Origin: Eubacterium ramulus
GTDB taxonomy: Bacteria > Bacillota > Clostridia > Lachnospirales > Lachnospiraceae
Direction of reading: 5' to 3'
Assembly (NCBI RefSeq): GCF_003122485.1
Contig: NZ_JRFU01000048.1
Location: forward strand, 1 to 39,483
Length of the DNA stretch: 39,483 nucleotides
The notes beneath the pieces were generated by a model. That model was not told where the DNA came from, did no database searches, and was given only the letters and a program-made list of their open reading frames with translations. Both the position numbers and the translations under genes were made by a program. Shown in pieces: positions 9,730 to 17,932 of this stretch (position 1 is its first letter; each line of letters begins with the position of its first letter).

Positions 9730-11358
9730 TTAACGCTCCTGTTCGTGTTTTTTCTCTCTGTCCTTTTCGCCTTGTAGAATTTGGGAGAGGTTGCTCTTAA
9801 CGGTATGCAGCTCCTTGACACGGGCTTTTTTCTCCCGGTATTCGTTGTAATGGGCGTTCTTTTCGGCGGTAAGCTGCTCGATTTCCGCTTGCAGGGCTTT
9901 ATGACTTGGCAGCTTGGAAACGCCATGCGCCCGGAAATAACGGGTGGCTGCGTCCGCTATGATAAAATCGCTTTCGTGCCGTTCCCGGTAGGCGCTGCGG
10001 GCTTTCTCTGTTTTCTGCGCTTTCAGACCGTCGCGGGCAGGCTTGGTCTTGGCATAGGCAAGCACCTGTGTCTGAAGCTCCTTTTTCTCCCGGATAGCAG
10101 CGTCCAGGACTTTCAGTTTGGCGGTGCTGTCCTGTAAATCCGCATTGGCAGATACAAGGGCTGCGTCCAGTTCCTCCGGCGAATAGCCGTACTGCCCGTA
10201 GGCGGCAACGGTAGCCGCCATTTGTTTCAGATTGTGGACTGCCGCCCAGCGGTCATAGCCCACGCCCTTTCCCTCCGCTCGTTTTGCAGCCCGGTCAACC
10301 ATGCGCTGAATACCGTCCTTTTCCGGGGTGGTTTGGACAGCTTTTTTGCTCAGCAAACGCTCCCTTATGCTGCGGGGGTATTCGGGTACGGCTGCGGTCT
10401 GCTCGGTGGTTCTGTGGGCGTCCTGTTCCAAACAGGCAAGAACGGCAGCGCGGTCAAAATCATCTCCCAGCTTGCGGGCGGTAATGGGCTTTGTCCTGTC
10501 CGGCGTGAGGTAGGATAGCCGCCCCCGGCTCTCCTTGACGGTCACACCCTGTTGCAAAAGGACGGCGGCAAACTCGTCATAGCTGGCGGCAGAGGACAGC
10601 GCGGCGCGAATGGTCTGCCGCAATTTTTCCTTGTCCGTTTCAAACTTCGTGGGCTTGGCGGGCTGTTCTCCGGCTGGCAAGGCGGCAGCTTCCTTGTCCA
10701 GCTTTGCCTGTCCTTTCCGCTGCGCCCAATACTCACGCTCGGTAATGCGGTTTTTGCTGCCATGCAAAAGGTCGATTTGATAGAGATTTTCCCGGTGGCA
10801 CAGCTCCATGACTTCGGCTTTGAAGTATTCCATCGCCGCGTCTGTGCAGCGGTGCTTGCACCCGGCGCGGGTGTCTGCCGGTCTGTCCATGTAGGGCAGA
10901 AACGGAACTTCCGCTATCCGCAGAGAATTGATAACGATATGCACATGGATATTGCCGCTGTGGTTGTGTCCGTCCGGGTGGGTGCAGACAATGGCTTGGT
11001 GTCCGGGAAACTGCTTCCGGCAAAATTCCTCGCCAAACGCCTGCGCCCGGTCTACGGTCAAGCCGTTGTCCGCTGCGTCCCGTGGGTCAAAGCTGATAAT
11101 GTAGTGGTGGCTTTTCACATCTTCCCGCTTCTGGTTTTTCCCATAGCGGAGATTGGAGCGCATACAGGCAACGGCAAAATCCTCGCCGCCGCAGTTCAGC
11201 GTTGCTATGCGGTAGTCCTCCCGGAGCATGAGCCGCCCGTTTTCATCAAGGGTGGGCTTCATGGTAAACTCGTCATGTTCAAAGGTGAGGTACTGCTCGG
11301 CTGCGCCATAGTCCGCATTTTTAGAGCTGATATGTTTGAATGTTGCCAACAGCGTCAC
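9730..11358 (-). CDS. Relaxase/mobilization protein (MOBP-type, MobA/VirD2 family)
   Basis: This 542-residue nicking enzyme would cut oriT and pilot the strand during transfer. The N-terminal relaxase domain (about 1-150) has an early YGAAEQYLTF tyrosine segment, SHHYIISF (83-90) and the histidine motif HPDGHNHSGNIHVHIVIN (127-144) that binds the metal. The long C-terminal half is helical and charged (coiled coil at about 400-535), as in the MobA/MobL families of clostridial elements. It starts at GTG 11358 after GAAAGGTAG and overlaps the end of mobC by 38 bp. High GC matches the recombinase and MobC genes but not the tet(O)-like gene. Confidence 0.93.
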   Translation of the reverse strand: MTLLATFKHISSKNADYGAAEQYLTFEHDEFTMKPTLDENGRLMLREDYRIATLNCGGEDFAVACMRSNLRYGKNQKREDVKSHHYIISFDPRDAADNGLTVDRAQAFGEEFCRKQFPGHQAIVCTHPDGHNHSGNIHVHIVINSLRIAEVPFLPYMDRPADTRAGCKHRCTDAAMEYFKAEVMELCHRENLYQIDLLHGSKNRITEREYWAQRKGQAKLDKEAAALPAGEQPAKPTKFETDKEKLRQTIRAALSSAASYDEFAAVLLQQGVTVKESRGRLSYLTPDRTKPITARKLGDDFDRAAVLACLEQDAHRTTEQTAAVPEYPRSIRERLLSKKAVQTTPEKDGIQRMVDRAAKRAEGKGVGYDRWAAVHNLKQMAATVAAYGQYGYSPEELDAALVSANADLQDSTAKLKVLDAAIREKKELQTQVLAYAKTKPARDGLKAQKTEKARSAYRERHESDFIIADAATRYFRAHGVSKLPSHKALQAEIEQLTAEKNAHYNEYREKKARVKELHTVKSNLSQILQGEKDREKKHEQER

Positions 11359-11719
11359 CTACCTTTCGCAAGACTTCAAACTTCAAGGCGGCAAGGTCAG
11401 AAATGGCAGCGCGTACTTCAACGGACAGGGCGTTGTATGGTGTGCCGTACTCGTTGAGGGCGCGGGCAATCTGATTGAGGTTGCCGCCGATTTTTCCGTA
11501 TTCAGCGGTCAGTCTGCCTACGGCGGACAGCAGTTCATCGTTGACCGGGGAAACGGTAACGATGGGGCGAATGGTTGCCCGTGTAATGGCTTGCCGGATA
11601 AATTCGGCTTGGCTCATGTCATAGTGTTTCAGCCGCTCGGTGAAGTCGGCATATTCTTCCTCGGTCATGCGGGTTTTGACCACATGGCTGCGGTGAGGCG
11701 TATTGTATTTTTTCTTCAA
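11321..11719 (-). CDS. MobC-like relaxosome accessory protein
   Basis: This 132-residue protein begins with basic residues (KKKYNTPHRSHVVKTRMTEEEYADF), a ribbon-helix-helix-like DNA-binding segment. It ends in the MobC motif YGKIGGNLNQIARALNEYG (about 77-95). The TTG at 11719 is chosen because AAAGGAGG lies 8 nt upstream; the ATG further upstream has no such site. It sits between the putative oriT and the relaxase gene, the usual order, and probably helps relaxase binding at oriT. Confidence 0.88.
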   Translation of the reverse strand: MKKKYNTPHRSHVVKTRMTEEEYADFTERLKHYDMSQAEFIRQAITRATIRPIVTVSPVNDELLSAVGRLTAEYGKIGGNLNQIARALNEYGTPYNALSVEVRAAISDLAALKFEVLRKVGDAVGNIQTYQL

Positions 11720-11762
11720 GCGTTGACCTCCTTTCTCGCCCGACAGGGCGCATGAGCAGGGT

Positions 11763-11844
11763 TTGGGGAAGGCACTCCCCAACAAGATTTACCAAAGGGG
11801 GCAAACCGCAGATATGCGGATTTTGGCACCGTGGTAGAATCTTG
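11763..11844. other. Putative origin of transfer (oriT) upstream of mobC
   Basis: Three nested inverted repeats occur here: TTGGGGA/TCCCCAA (11763-11782), CAAGATTTACCA (11783-11794) with TGGTAGAATCTTG (11832-11844), and CCGCAGATATGCGG (11806-11819) inside the second. Position directly upstream of mobC-relaxase and this repeat architecture are typical of MOBP origins. The nick site cannot be fixed from sequence alone. Confidence 0.6.
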
Positions 11845-12135
11845 CTCTAAGAAACTGCCGGACTGCCGTTCACTTCCTACTGCCACTTTTTCAGAAAATC
11901 TATAACCAGCTTTTTCATAAAAGGCTGCGGGCTGGCGTTCTTCCTCTTACTCCCTACAACACCGCAAAAAGCAAAAATGACGGACTTTCCGGCAAGAACT
12001 TTTCCGGCGGCTCGGTCTTTCCCGACAATAAGGCGTTTCGGAAGCTGCGTTTTGCCCGCTGTCTAAAAAAAACGGCAGCCTTTTTTGGTTTCACTATCTA
12101 ATACGGAACTTTTGGAAATTTGCCAAAAATGAGCG
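11845..12135. other. Non-coding stretch between oriT and HTH gene
   Basis: I see no convincing gene here. The minus strand has several T-rich runs and short GC-rich inverted repeats (e.g. CGGCAGCC followed by T's near 12060-12090), so terminator or replication-origin structures are possible, but nothing firm can be assigned. Confidence 0.4.
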
Positions 12136-12172
12136 CAAAAAAAGCAGCAAATCTTTTTCGGATTTACTGCTT
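12136..12172 (-). terminator. Intrinsic terminator after HTH gene
   Basis: On the minus strand AAGCAGTAAATC and GATTTGCTGCTT (one G-U pair) form a 12-bp stem with a 7-nt loop, followed by a run of seven T's. It lies about 40 bp after the HTH gene stop. Confidence 0.8.
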
Positions 12173-12212
12173 CATGTGCCGCTGCGGGGCGGCGGGATAT
12201 TCAGTTTCTATG

Positions 12213-12413
12213 TTATCGGTCAAGCCGGAACTTGAACAGGCTTTCAATCAGCTTTGTTCTGATGTAGTCCTCCATATCAGAGTTGTAATAGCCGTTCATC
12301 TTAGAGAAGTAGCGGATATATCCAGCGTATCGGTCAAGGACGGCTTGTATCGCTATGGGGTCGCCCTCATGTGCCTTTATGATAGTGTCATAGGGGAGAA
12401 GTCGGTTACTCAT
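12213..12413 (-). CDS. Helix-turn-helix domain protein (sigma-factor partner)
   Basis: This 66-residue protein (MSNRLLPYDTIIKAHEGDPIAIQAVLDRYAGYIRYFSK...) matches the short helix-turn-helix proteins that follow sigma-like genes in Tn916-family and related elements, resembling sigma region 2 (IQAVLDRYAGYIRYFS). Its ATG overlaps the end of the upstream sigma gene by 8 bp, with GGAGG inside that gene. The pair is thought to regulate element functions. Here the upstream partner is broken. Confidence 0.75.
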   Translation of the reverse strand: MSNRLLPYDTIIKAHEGDPIAIQAVLDRYAGYIRYFSKMNGYYNSDMEDYIRTKLIESLFKFRLDR

Positions 12414-12605
12414 GGGACAGCACCTCCATTTCCTCTTTCAGCCGCTTCAAGGCAAGCCGTATATGCCGCCCGATTGTGCTGCGTGTCCAGCCGCTTTGTT
12501 CTCCGATTTCTTTCTGCGTCAAGTGCTGAAAGTAGTACAAAAAGATTTCTTCCTGCGTCTGTTCCGGCAATCGGGCAAGAGCAGCCGCAAGAGAATGCTC
12601 ATGTA
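12406..12605 (-). pseudogene. 5'-truncated sigma-70 family gene (region 4 only)
   Basis: The last 66 codons read as a clean sigma region 4 (EHSLAAALARLPEQ, then HLTQKEIGEQSGWTRSTIGRHIRLALKRLKEEM) with an intact helix-turn-helix. Upstream of EHSL the frame continues into hydrophobic, unrelated sequence (nominal start near 12687). The break coincides with an 18-bp sequence that also forms the right end of the transposon (16591-16608, inverted). I infer that the 5' half was lost when another DNA end joined here. A full-length relative should be about 140 residues. Confidence 0.7.
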
Positions 12606-12611
12606 CGGTAA
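12594..12611 (-). repeat. Inverted copy of the transposon right-end sequence
   Basis: On the minus strand this reads TTACCGTACATGAGCATT, identical over 18 bp to 16591-16608 on the plus strand. It lies exactly where the sigma gene is broken. Confidence 0.8.
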
Positions 12612-12684
12612 GGAAGCAAGCAACCGAAAACAAGAGATAGACCGCCAGCACTACACTATTCCGAACCAAAGACCAAAAGATAAG

Positions 12685-12724
12685 CATTGTGGGAAAATCT
12701 AAACTTTTGGATTTTCCTACAATG
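12685..12724. repeat. Strong hairpin upstream of the truncated sigma gene
   Basis: CATTGTGGGAAAATC and GATTTTCCTACAATG pair over 15 bp with a single G-T wobble and a 10-nt loop. No U-tract follows on the plus strand; on the minus strand a T-rich stretch follows after several bases. It could be a bidirectional terminator or a mobile-element end. Confidence 0.6.
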
Positions 12725-12779
12725 CCAACTACGGCGGAATCCCTCCCACTCCTTATATCTTTCTGTATACATTGAATTT

Positions 12780-12889
12780 GTATTTAGTAAAATGCAGACA
12801 ACACCACGGATCGGCTTTTGGTTGGACAATTCCAACCAAACACCACAGCAGACAGCAGAAAACATTCTGAACGCTAGGAAGCCGGTATG
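12780..12889 (+). pseudogene. Possible 3' remnant of a P-loop kinase-type gene
   Basis: The plus strand here reads MQTTPRIGFWLDNSNQTP and then QQTAENILNARKPV before a stop. The pattern 'D(N/T)SNxTPxxTAExIL' resembles the end of small P-loop kinases. No ribosome site or start domain is present, so if real it is a cargo gene remnant. A perfect 10-bp stem hairpin (12816-12841) lies inside it, which may instead be the real reason for this sequence. Low confidence. Confidence 0.25.
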
Positions 12890-12929
12890 ATTGTTACATA
12901 TAAGGGGAAGAAAAATTTCTTTTAGGTAC

Positions 12930-12985
12930 TTGCTTTCCTAAAACTGATGTGATACAATGATTAAAACTGATGTGATACAATGATT
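12930..12985 (+). promoter_or_regulatory. tet promoter with tandemly duplicated -10 region
   Basis: TTGCTT (12930-12935), a 17-bp spacer and TACAAT (12953-12958) make a good sigma-A promoter, as upstream of tet(M). A 23-bp unit containing the -10 box (12940-12962) is perfectly repeated at 12963-12985, giving a second TACAAT at 12976-12981. Confidence 0.75.
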
Positions 12986-13009
12986 TAATCCAGAAAAGGA
13001 GTAAAAAAT

Positions 13010-13222
13010 ATGCGGCAAGGTATTCTTAAATAAACTGTCAATTTGATAGTGGGAACAAAAAGTAGCAGTCCCGTTTCACTTTTAATATGGGGCTTAGTTT
13101 TTTGTACCCAGTTTAAGAATACTTTTATCATGTAATTTTATATGCCCGAAAACATATAAGTGTTTTGGGGCTATTGGAGTTATTTACCCAGTGATAGGAG
13201 TATTTATCACTGGGTATTTTTA
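13010..13222 (+). promoter_or_regulatory. Tn916/tet(M)-type transcription attenuator leader
   Basis: AAAAGGAG precedes a 7-codon leader peptide MRQGILK (13010-13033). Its codons lie in an arm that can pair with CAGTTTAAGAATAC (about 13110-13123). A perfect 12-bp terminator stem TACCCAGTGATA/TATCACTGGGTA with a T run (13185-13222) then precedes the resistance gene. This layout is that of the tet(M) leader, where tetracycline-slowed ribosomes allow read-through. Confidence 0.8.
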
Positions 13223-13257
13223 TGCCCTTTTTTGGGTGTTGATAGGAGGAAAATCAC

Positions 13258-15177
13258 ATGAAAATAATTAACTTAGGCATTCTGGCTCACGTTGACGCAG
13301 GAAAGACAACATTAACGGAAAGTTTATTGTATACCAGTGGTGCAATTGCAGAACTAGGGAGCGTAGATGAAGGCACAACAAGGACAGATACAATGAATTT
13401 GGAGCGTCAAAGGGGAATCACTATCCAGACAGCAGTGACATCTTTTCAGTGGGAGGATGTAAAAGTCAACATTATAGATACGCCAGGCCATATGGATTTT
13501 TTGGCGGAAGTATACCGTTCTTTATCCGTATTAGACGGAGCAGTATTATTAGTTTCTGCAAAGGATGGCATACAGGCACAGACCCGTATACTGTTTCATG
13601 CACTACAGATAATGAAGATTCCGACAATTTTTTTCATCAATAAAATTGACCAAGAGGGGATTGATTTGCCAATGGTATATCGGGAAATGAAAGCAAAGCT
13701 TTCTTCGGAAATTATAGTGAAGCAAAAGGTTGGGCAGCATCCCCATATAAATGTAACGGACAATGACGATATGGAACAGTGGGATGCGGTAATTATGGGA
13801 AACGATGAACTATTAGAGAAATATATGTCAGGGAAACCGTTTAAAATGTCAGAACTGGAACAGGAAGAAAACAGGAGATTCCAAAACGGAACGTTATTTC
13901 CCGTTTATCACGGAAGCGCTAAAAACAATCTGGGGATTCGGCAGCTTATAGAAGTAATTGCCAGTAAATTTTATTCATCAACGCCTGAAGGTCAATCTGA
14001 ACTATGCGGGCAGGTTTTTAAGATTGAATATTCAGAGAAAAGGCGGCGTTTTGTTTATGTGCGTATATATAGCGGAACATTGCATTTGAGGGATGTTATT
14101 AGAATATCTGAAAAAGAGAAAATAAAAATCACAGAGATGTGTGTTCCGACAAACGGTGAAATCGTCCCGGCTGACCATGCCTGTCCGGGAGAAATTGTTA
14201 TTTTAGCTGATGATACTTTGAAACTGAACGATATCCTGGGAAATGAAAAACTCCTGCCTCACAAAACACGGATTGATAATCCCATGCCATTACTTCGGAC
14301 AACGGTAGAGCCGCAAAAGCCGGAGCAAAGGGAAGCCCTGTTAAATGCCCTCGCAGAGATTGCTGATACAGACCCTCTTTTGCATTTTGACATTGATACT
14401 GTTACCCATGAGATTATGTTATCTTTTTTGGGGAATGTGCAGATGGAAGTCATTTGTGCCATCCTTGAGGAAAAATATCATGTGGAGGCAGAAATAAAAG
14501 AGCCTACTGTTATATATATGGAAAGACCGCTTAGAAAAGCAGAATATACCATCCACATAGAAGTCCCGCCAAATCCTTTCTGGGCTTCTGTCGGGTTGTC
14601 CATAGAGCCGCTCCCTATTGGAAGCGGAGTGCAGTATGAAAGCAGAGTTTCACTTGGATATTTAAATCAATCGTTCCAAAATGCGGTTATGGAGGGGGTT
14701 CTTTATGGCTGCGAGCAGGGGCTGTATGGATGGAAAGTGACAGACTGTAAAATCTGTTTTGAATATGGATTGTATTATAGTCCTGTAAGTACCCCCGCAG
14801 ACTTTCGGCTGCTTTCCCCTATCGTATTGGAGCAGGCTTTAAAAAAAGCAGGGACAGAACTATTAGAGCCATATCTCCACTTTGAAATTTATGCACCGCA
14901 GGAATATCTCTCACGGGCGTATCATGATGCTCCAAGGTATTGTGCAGATATTGTAAGTACTCAGATAAAGAATGACGAGGTCATTCTGAAAGGAGAAATC
15001 CCTGCTAGATGTATTCAAGAATACAGGAACGATTTAACTTATTTCACAAATGGGCAGGGAGTCTGCTTGACAGAGTTAAAAGGATACCAGCCAGCTATTG
15101 GTAAATTTATTTGCCAACCCCGCCGCCCGAATAGCCGTATAGATAAGGTTCGGCATATGTTCCACAAGTTAGCTTAA
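13258..15177 (+). CDS. tet(O/32/O): Mosaic ribosomal protection tetracycline-resistance protein Tet(O/32/O)
   Basis: This 639-residue translation GTPase related to EF-G removes tetracycline from the ribosome. G-motifs AHVDAGKT (10-17), DTPGH (74-78) and NKID (128-131) are intact and the length is exactly that of Tet(O). From memory of the references, residues 1 to about 293 and about 392-639 follow Tet(O). Residues about 295-391 ([22 protein letters not shown] through [17 protein letters not shown]) differ and resemble Tet(32)/Tet(W)-type sequence, the known Tet(O/32/O) mosaic. GGAGGAAAATCAC precedes the ATG. The gene is more AT-rich than its neighbours, showing separate origin. It is regulated by the upstream attenuator. 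Confidence 0.9.
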   Translation: MKIINLGILAHVDAGKTTLTESLLYTSGAIAELGSVDEGTTRTDTMNLERQRGITIQTAVTSFQWEDVKVNIIDTPGHMDFLAEVYRSLSVLDGAVLLVSAKDGIQAQTRILFHALQIMKIPTIFFINKIDQEGIDLPMVYREMKAKLSSEIIVKQKVGQHPHINVTDNDDMEQWDAVIMGNDELLEKYMSGKPFKMSELEQEENRRFQNGTLFPVYHGSAKNNLGIRQLIEVIASKFYSSTPEGQSELCGQVFKIEYSEKRRRFVYVRIYSGTLHLRDVIRISEKEKIKITEMCVPTNGEIVPADHACPGEIVILADDTLKLNDILGNEKLLPHKTRIDNPMPLLRTTVEPQKPEQREALLNALAEIADTDPLLHFDIDTVTHEIMLSFLGNVQMEVICAILEEKYHVEAEIKEPTVIYMERPLRKAEYTIHIEVPPNPFWASVGLSIEPLPIGSGVQYESRVSLGYLNQSFQNAVMEGVLYGCEQGLYGWKVTDCKICFEYGLYYSPVSTPADFRLLSPIVLEQALKKAGTELLEPYLHFEIYAPQEYLSRAYHDAPRYCADIVSTQIKNDEVILKGEIPARCIQEYRNDLTYFTNGQGVCLTELKGYQPAIGKFICQPRRPNSRIDKVRHMFHKLA

Positions 15178-15227
15178 CAGCTTGCAAAAGTCATATAAAA
15201 TGAGATTTGAAAGGAGAATGTAACTTC

Positions 15228-16448
15228 ATGTTTGCTAAAAATTCAAAGGCATATTCTGTCTACCTGCTGTTCCGATTTGTCTGTTCCCTGGCGGTTTCTA
15301 TGTCCACAGTGCTTTCCATCGTGTACCACCTGGAGGTGGTGCAGCTGGATGCTTTCCAGCTTGTCCTGGTAGGGACGGTTCAGGAGACCTCCTGCTTTCT
15401 GTTCGAGATGCCCACCGGTGTGGTGGCGGATTTGTATAGCCGTCGGCGCTCGGTGCTGATTGGAATGTTCCTCTACGGCCTGGGCTTTCTGATGGAGGGT
15501 GCGCTACCGTGGTTCGCGCCGGTTCTGCTGGCCCAGGTTGTCTGGGGTTGCGGTGATACCTTCATCACCGGCGCTCTGGAGGCGTGGATTGCCTCGGAGG
15601 AAGAGGACAAACCCATAGACAAGGTGTTCCTGCGGGGCAGTCAAATGGGGCAAATCGGCGGCGTTCTGGGCGTGGTGCTGGGCACACTGCTGGGAAACAT
15701 AAACCTGCAAATGCCTCTCATCTTGGGGGGCAGTTTGTGCTTGTTGTTGGGGCTGGTGATGGTTCGCATCATGCCAGAAACCAACTTCTCCCCTGCTATT
15801 GAGGAACGGCAGGGCTTGCTTAAAGACTTTGTCTGCCTGTTCAAGCTCAACCTGGGCTTTGTGAAAGGCGCACCTGTGTTGCTGGCGCTCTTAGCAATCA
15901 CACTATGCGGGGGACTTGCCAGTGAAGGCTTTGACCGGCTCTCCACCGCTCATTTTCTGGATGACACGGTAATACCCGTTATCGGGCCGCTGAACAGCGT
16001 CACTTGGTTCGGTGTTATCAGTCTTATCGGCAACGGCTTAGGTATTCTGGCTTCTCAGTTGCTCATCGCCCGCATGGAGAAAAAAGGGACTGTCAGCCGA
16101 ACCAGTGTGGTCATGTCCACCAGCGCCGGGTATATCCTGTTCCTGGTTCTCTTCGCGGTGGGGCGGAGCTTTTGGTTCATGTTGTTGGTGTTCCTGCTGG
16201 CGGGGCTTATGCGCACCATCAAGGAGCCTGTGCTGGCCGCCTGGATGAACGACCAAGTGGATGAGAAAATGCGCGCCACAGTCTTTTCCACCAGCGGACA
16301 GCTGGACTCTTTCGGGCAGATCATCGGCGGGCCTATTGTGGGGCTGGTAGCCCAGCAGGTGTCCATACCCTGGGGGCTGGTCTGTACCGCTTTCCTGCTG
16401 TTGCCCGCGCTGTTCTTAGTGCCGGTGGCGGGAAAGAAGCGGGATTGA
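15228..16448 (+). CDS. tet(40): Tetracycline efflux MFS transporter Tet(40)
   Basis: This 406-residue major facilitator protein has about 12 hydrophobic helices and a GVVADLYSRRRSVLIG motif (about 62-77) matching the MFS loop 2-3 signature. The N-terminus MFAKNSKAYSVYLLFRFVC and the tandem placement 50 bp after tet(O/32/O) match the known tet(O/32/O)-tet(40) arrangement in gut Firmicutes. AAAGGAG lies 10 nt before ATG 15228; the upstream in-frame ATG (15207) lacks a site. GC content is clearly higher than tet(O/32/O), so the two genes have different histories although they are transcribed together. A terminator follows. Confidence 0.92.
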   Translation: MFAKNSKAYSVYLLFRFVCSLAVSMSTVLSIVYHLEVVQLDAFQLVLVGTVQETSCFLFEMPTGVVADLYSRRRSVLIGMFLYGLGFLMEGALPWFAPVLLAQVVWGCGDTFITGALEAWIASEEEDKPIDKVFLRGSQMGQIGGVLGVVLGTLLGNINLQMPLILGGSLCLLLGLVMVRIMPETNFSPAIEERQGLLKDFVCLFKLNLGFVKGAPVLLALLAITLCGGLASEGFDRLSTAHFLDDTVIPVIGPLNSVTWFGVISLIGNGLGILASQLLIARMEKKGTVSRTSVVMSTSAGYILFLVLFAVGRSFWFMLLVFLLAGLMRTIKEPVLAAWMNDQVDEKMRATVFSTSGQLDSFGQIIGGPIVGLVAQQVSIPWGLVCTAFLLLPALFLVPVAGKKRD

Positions 16449-16469
16449 TATGGCATAGTTAAGTTTACT

Positions 16470-16504
16470 GACGAGCGGGAGATTACTTCCGCTCGTCTTC
16501 ATTT
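16470..16504 (+). terminator. Intrinsic terminator after tet(40)
   Basis: GACGAGCGG and CCGCTCGTC form a perfect 9-bp stem with a 10-nt loop followed by TTCATTT. Confidence 0.8.
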
Positions 16505-16590
16505 AGTAGCGCAAAATTTGAGGACTCTTTATTTCCTTATTCGGTATAGCGGAGGCGGCTGTCAATTCGACATAATTTTCTTGTGATACT

Positions 16591-16612
16591 TTACCGTACA
16601 TGAGCATTGGCT
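16591..16612 (+). repeat. Putative right transposon junction
   Basis: TTACCGTACATGAGCATT (16591-16608) followed by GGCT. CATGAGCATT-GCT matches the left junction at 5749-5762, and the first 18 bp are repeated inverted at 12594-12611. Central GA at 16602-16603. Confidence 0.65.
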
Positions 16613-16673
16613 CCGGGAATGTCTTAGTTAAACTTGAAAGAATTAGATTTTCATTCTCATTACACAAATATTA

Positions 16674-17348
16674 TTAGATAACCAATTCAGAAATATCAAT
16701 GCTCGTTTTATAGTTTTGTTTTACTCCGCCAGGAGAAGTAATAAAAATCGTAGCATATTCCCCATTTTCATAAAGGGTAATTTCTTTTATATCTTTTTCT
16801 TCATCTTGGTTCGTAGTATCGCAATAAAATTTTATGGTATATTTAGGGTTCATACCTATGCTTTTTTCTGTCTCTTTCCATGATTTTATATTTAAAGCAG
16901 AAATAACCTTATCTATATTATGCTTATCATCATACTTTACCAGCAATTCCTTATTTGCGGCATCATATATCTCTATAACTTTTACACCTTTTACATAATT
17001 GTCCATATAATCTTTTGCAGTGTCATTCATGCTTCCATTATTGAATTGAATAAAAGCAAATAAACCAACAACCATAAAAACCAAAACCACTATTACACCT
17101 TTATACAGAGAATGCTTTTTTATCTTCTTATCAATATCTTTTACCATAGTAGTATCTCCTTTCAATAAAACATCGAGAGATAGATTAAACTCATCGCTGA
17201 TTTTTATTAACGTATGCAAATCTGGATAGCTCTTCTCATTCTCCCAATTTGAAACTGTCTGTCTTGTTACATCAAACTTTTTAGCAAAAGTTTCCTGTGT
17301 CATCCCTTGTTCCTTTCTGATTTTTGCAATCATCTGACCCAATTGCAT
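16674..17348 (-). CDS. XRE-family membrane-anchored transcriptional regulator
   Basis: This 224-residue protein has an N-terminal helix-turn-helix domain (about 5-58; GMTQETFAKKFDVTRQTVSNWENEKSYPD), one transmembrane segment (about 83-100, VIVVLVFMVVGLFAFIQF) and an extracytoplasmic domain of about 120 residues. That is the one-component sensor layout common in gut Firmicutes. It starts at the ATG after AAGGAGGAG. It is the gene nearest the transposon right junction, and its stop lies about 60 bp from it. No obvious target operon is fused to it; the next gene upstream is the 114-residue protein. It is lower in GC than its neighbours. Confidence 0.85.
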   Translation of the reverse strand: MQLGQMIAKIRKEQGMTQETFAKKFDVTRQTVSNWENEKSYPDLHTLIKISDEFNLSLDVLLKGDTTMVKDIDKKIKKHSLYKGVIVVLVFMVVGLFAFIQFNNGSMNDTAKDYMDNYVKGVKVIEIYDAANKELLVKYDDKHNIDKVISALNIKSWKETEKSIGMNPKYTIKFYCDTTNQDEEKDIKEITLYENGEYATIFITSPGGVKQNYKTSIDISELVI

Positions 17349-17513
17349 AGCTTACTCCTCCTTGCAATTTCATTTTATCTAAATTTACTACTATGACAAG
17401 CAATTGACTTTTTACATTGATATTTTCGCTTCGCAAATATTCTTTGCTTGCTGATTTTAGGCTGGTTTCAAGCTAAATTCTAAAAAAATAATTCATAGTT
17501 TCGTATCCACACC

Positions 17514-17858
17514 CTATTTCAATTCCATACTTACTATTTCGATTTCATCAATATTTTCAATTCTAAGTAATTTCGTAATCTGATTATTCTTCTTATCAGT
17601 AAACCGGACTTTCATCCACTCATCATCCGTATCCAACACCAGACATTTCATTTCTGTACTTCCCACCAACTGTAAAGCATCATCTGATTTTATTTTACAC
17701 TCCGTATTGACCAATTCATTTATCAATTTTGACATATTATTTTCACCTCGTTGTTTTCTTTCCAATCTTTTCACCGCTACTTCAAGCCTTTTTACCTTCC
17801 CAGGATATGAGGAATAACAAAGCAAGACAGCTAATGCAATGAATCCTATCCATTCCAT
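17514..17858 (-). CDS. Small membrane-anchored hypothetical protein
   Basis: This 114-residue protein has one N-terminal hydrophobic segment (MEWIGFIALAVLLCYSS), then a short coiled coil (KVKRLEVAVKRLERKQRGE). A compact beta-rich domain follows (about 42-114; MSKLINELVNTECKIKSDD..., RFTDKKNNQITKLLRIENIDEIEIV). GGAGG lies 10 nt before the ATG. An internal ATG at residue 42 could produce a soluble form. Family not recognised; it may act with the XRE sensor downstream. Confidence 0.65.
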   Translation of the reverse strand: MEWIGFIALAVLLCYSSYPGKVKRLEVAVKRLERKQRGENNMSKLINELVNTECKIKSDDALQLVGSTEMKCLVLDTDDEWMKVRFTDKKNNQITKLLRIENIDEIEIVSMELK

Positions 17859-17932
17859 AATCTTACAACCTCCTTCTCTGGTCGATTCTGTCTAATGCAC
17901 ACATTATACTCCATACACATCAAAACAACAAT

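Noticed and set aside
10552-11457. 301-codon plus-strand frame
   Set aside because: It lies opposite the relaxase and mobC genes in high-GC DNA, has no ribosome site and encodes no recognisable protein; it is an antisense shadow.
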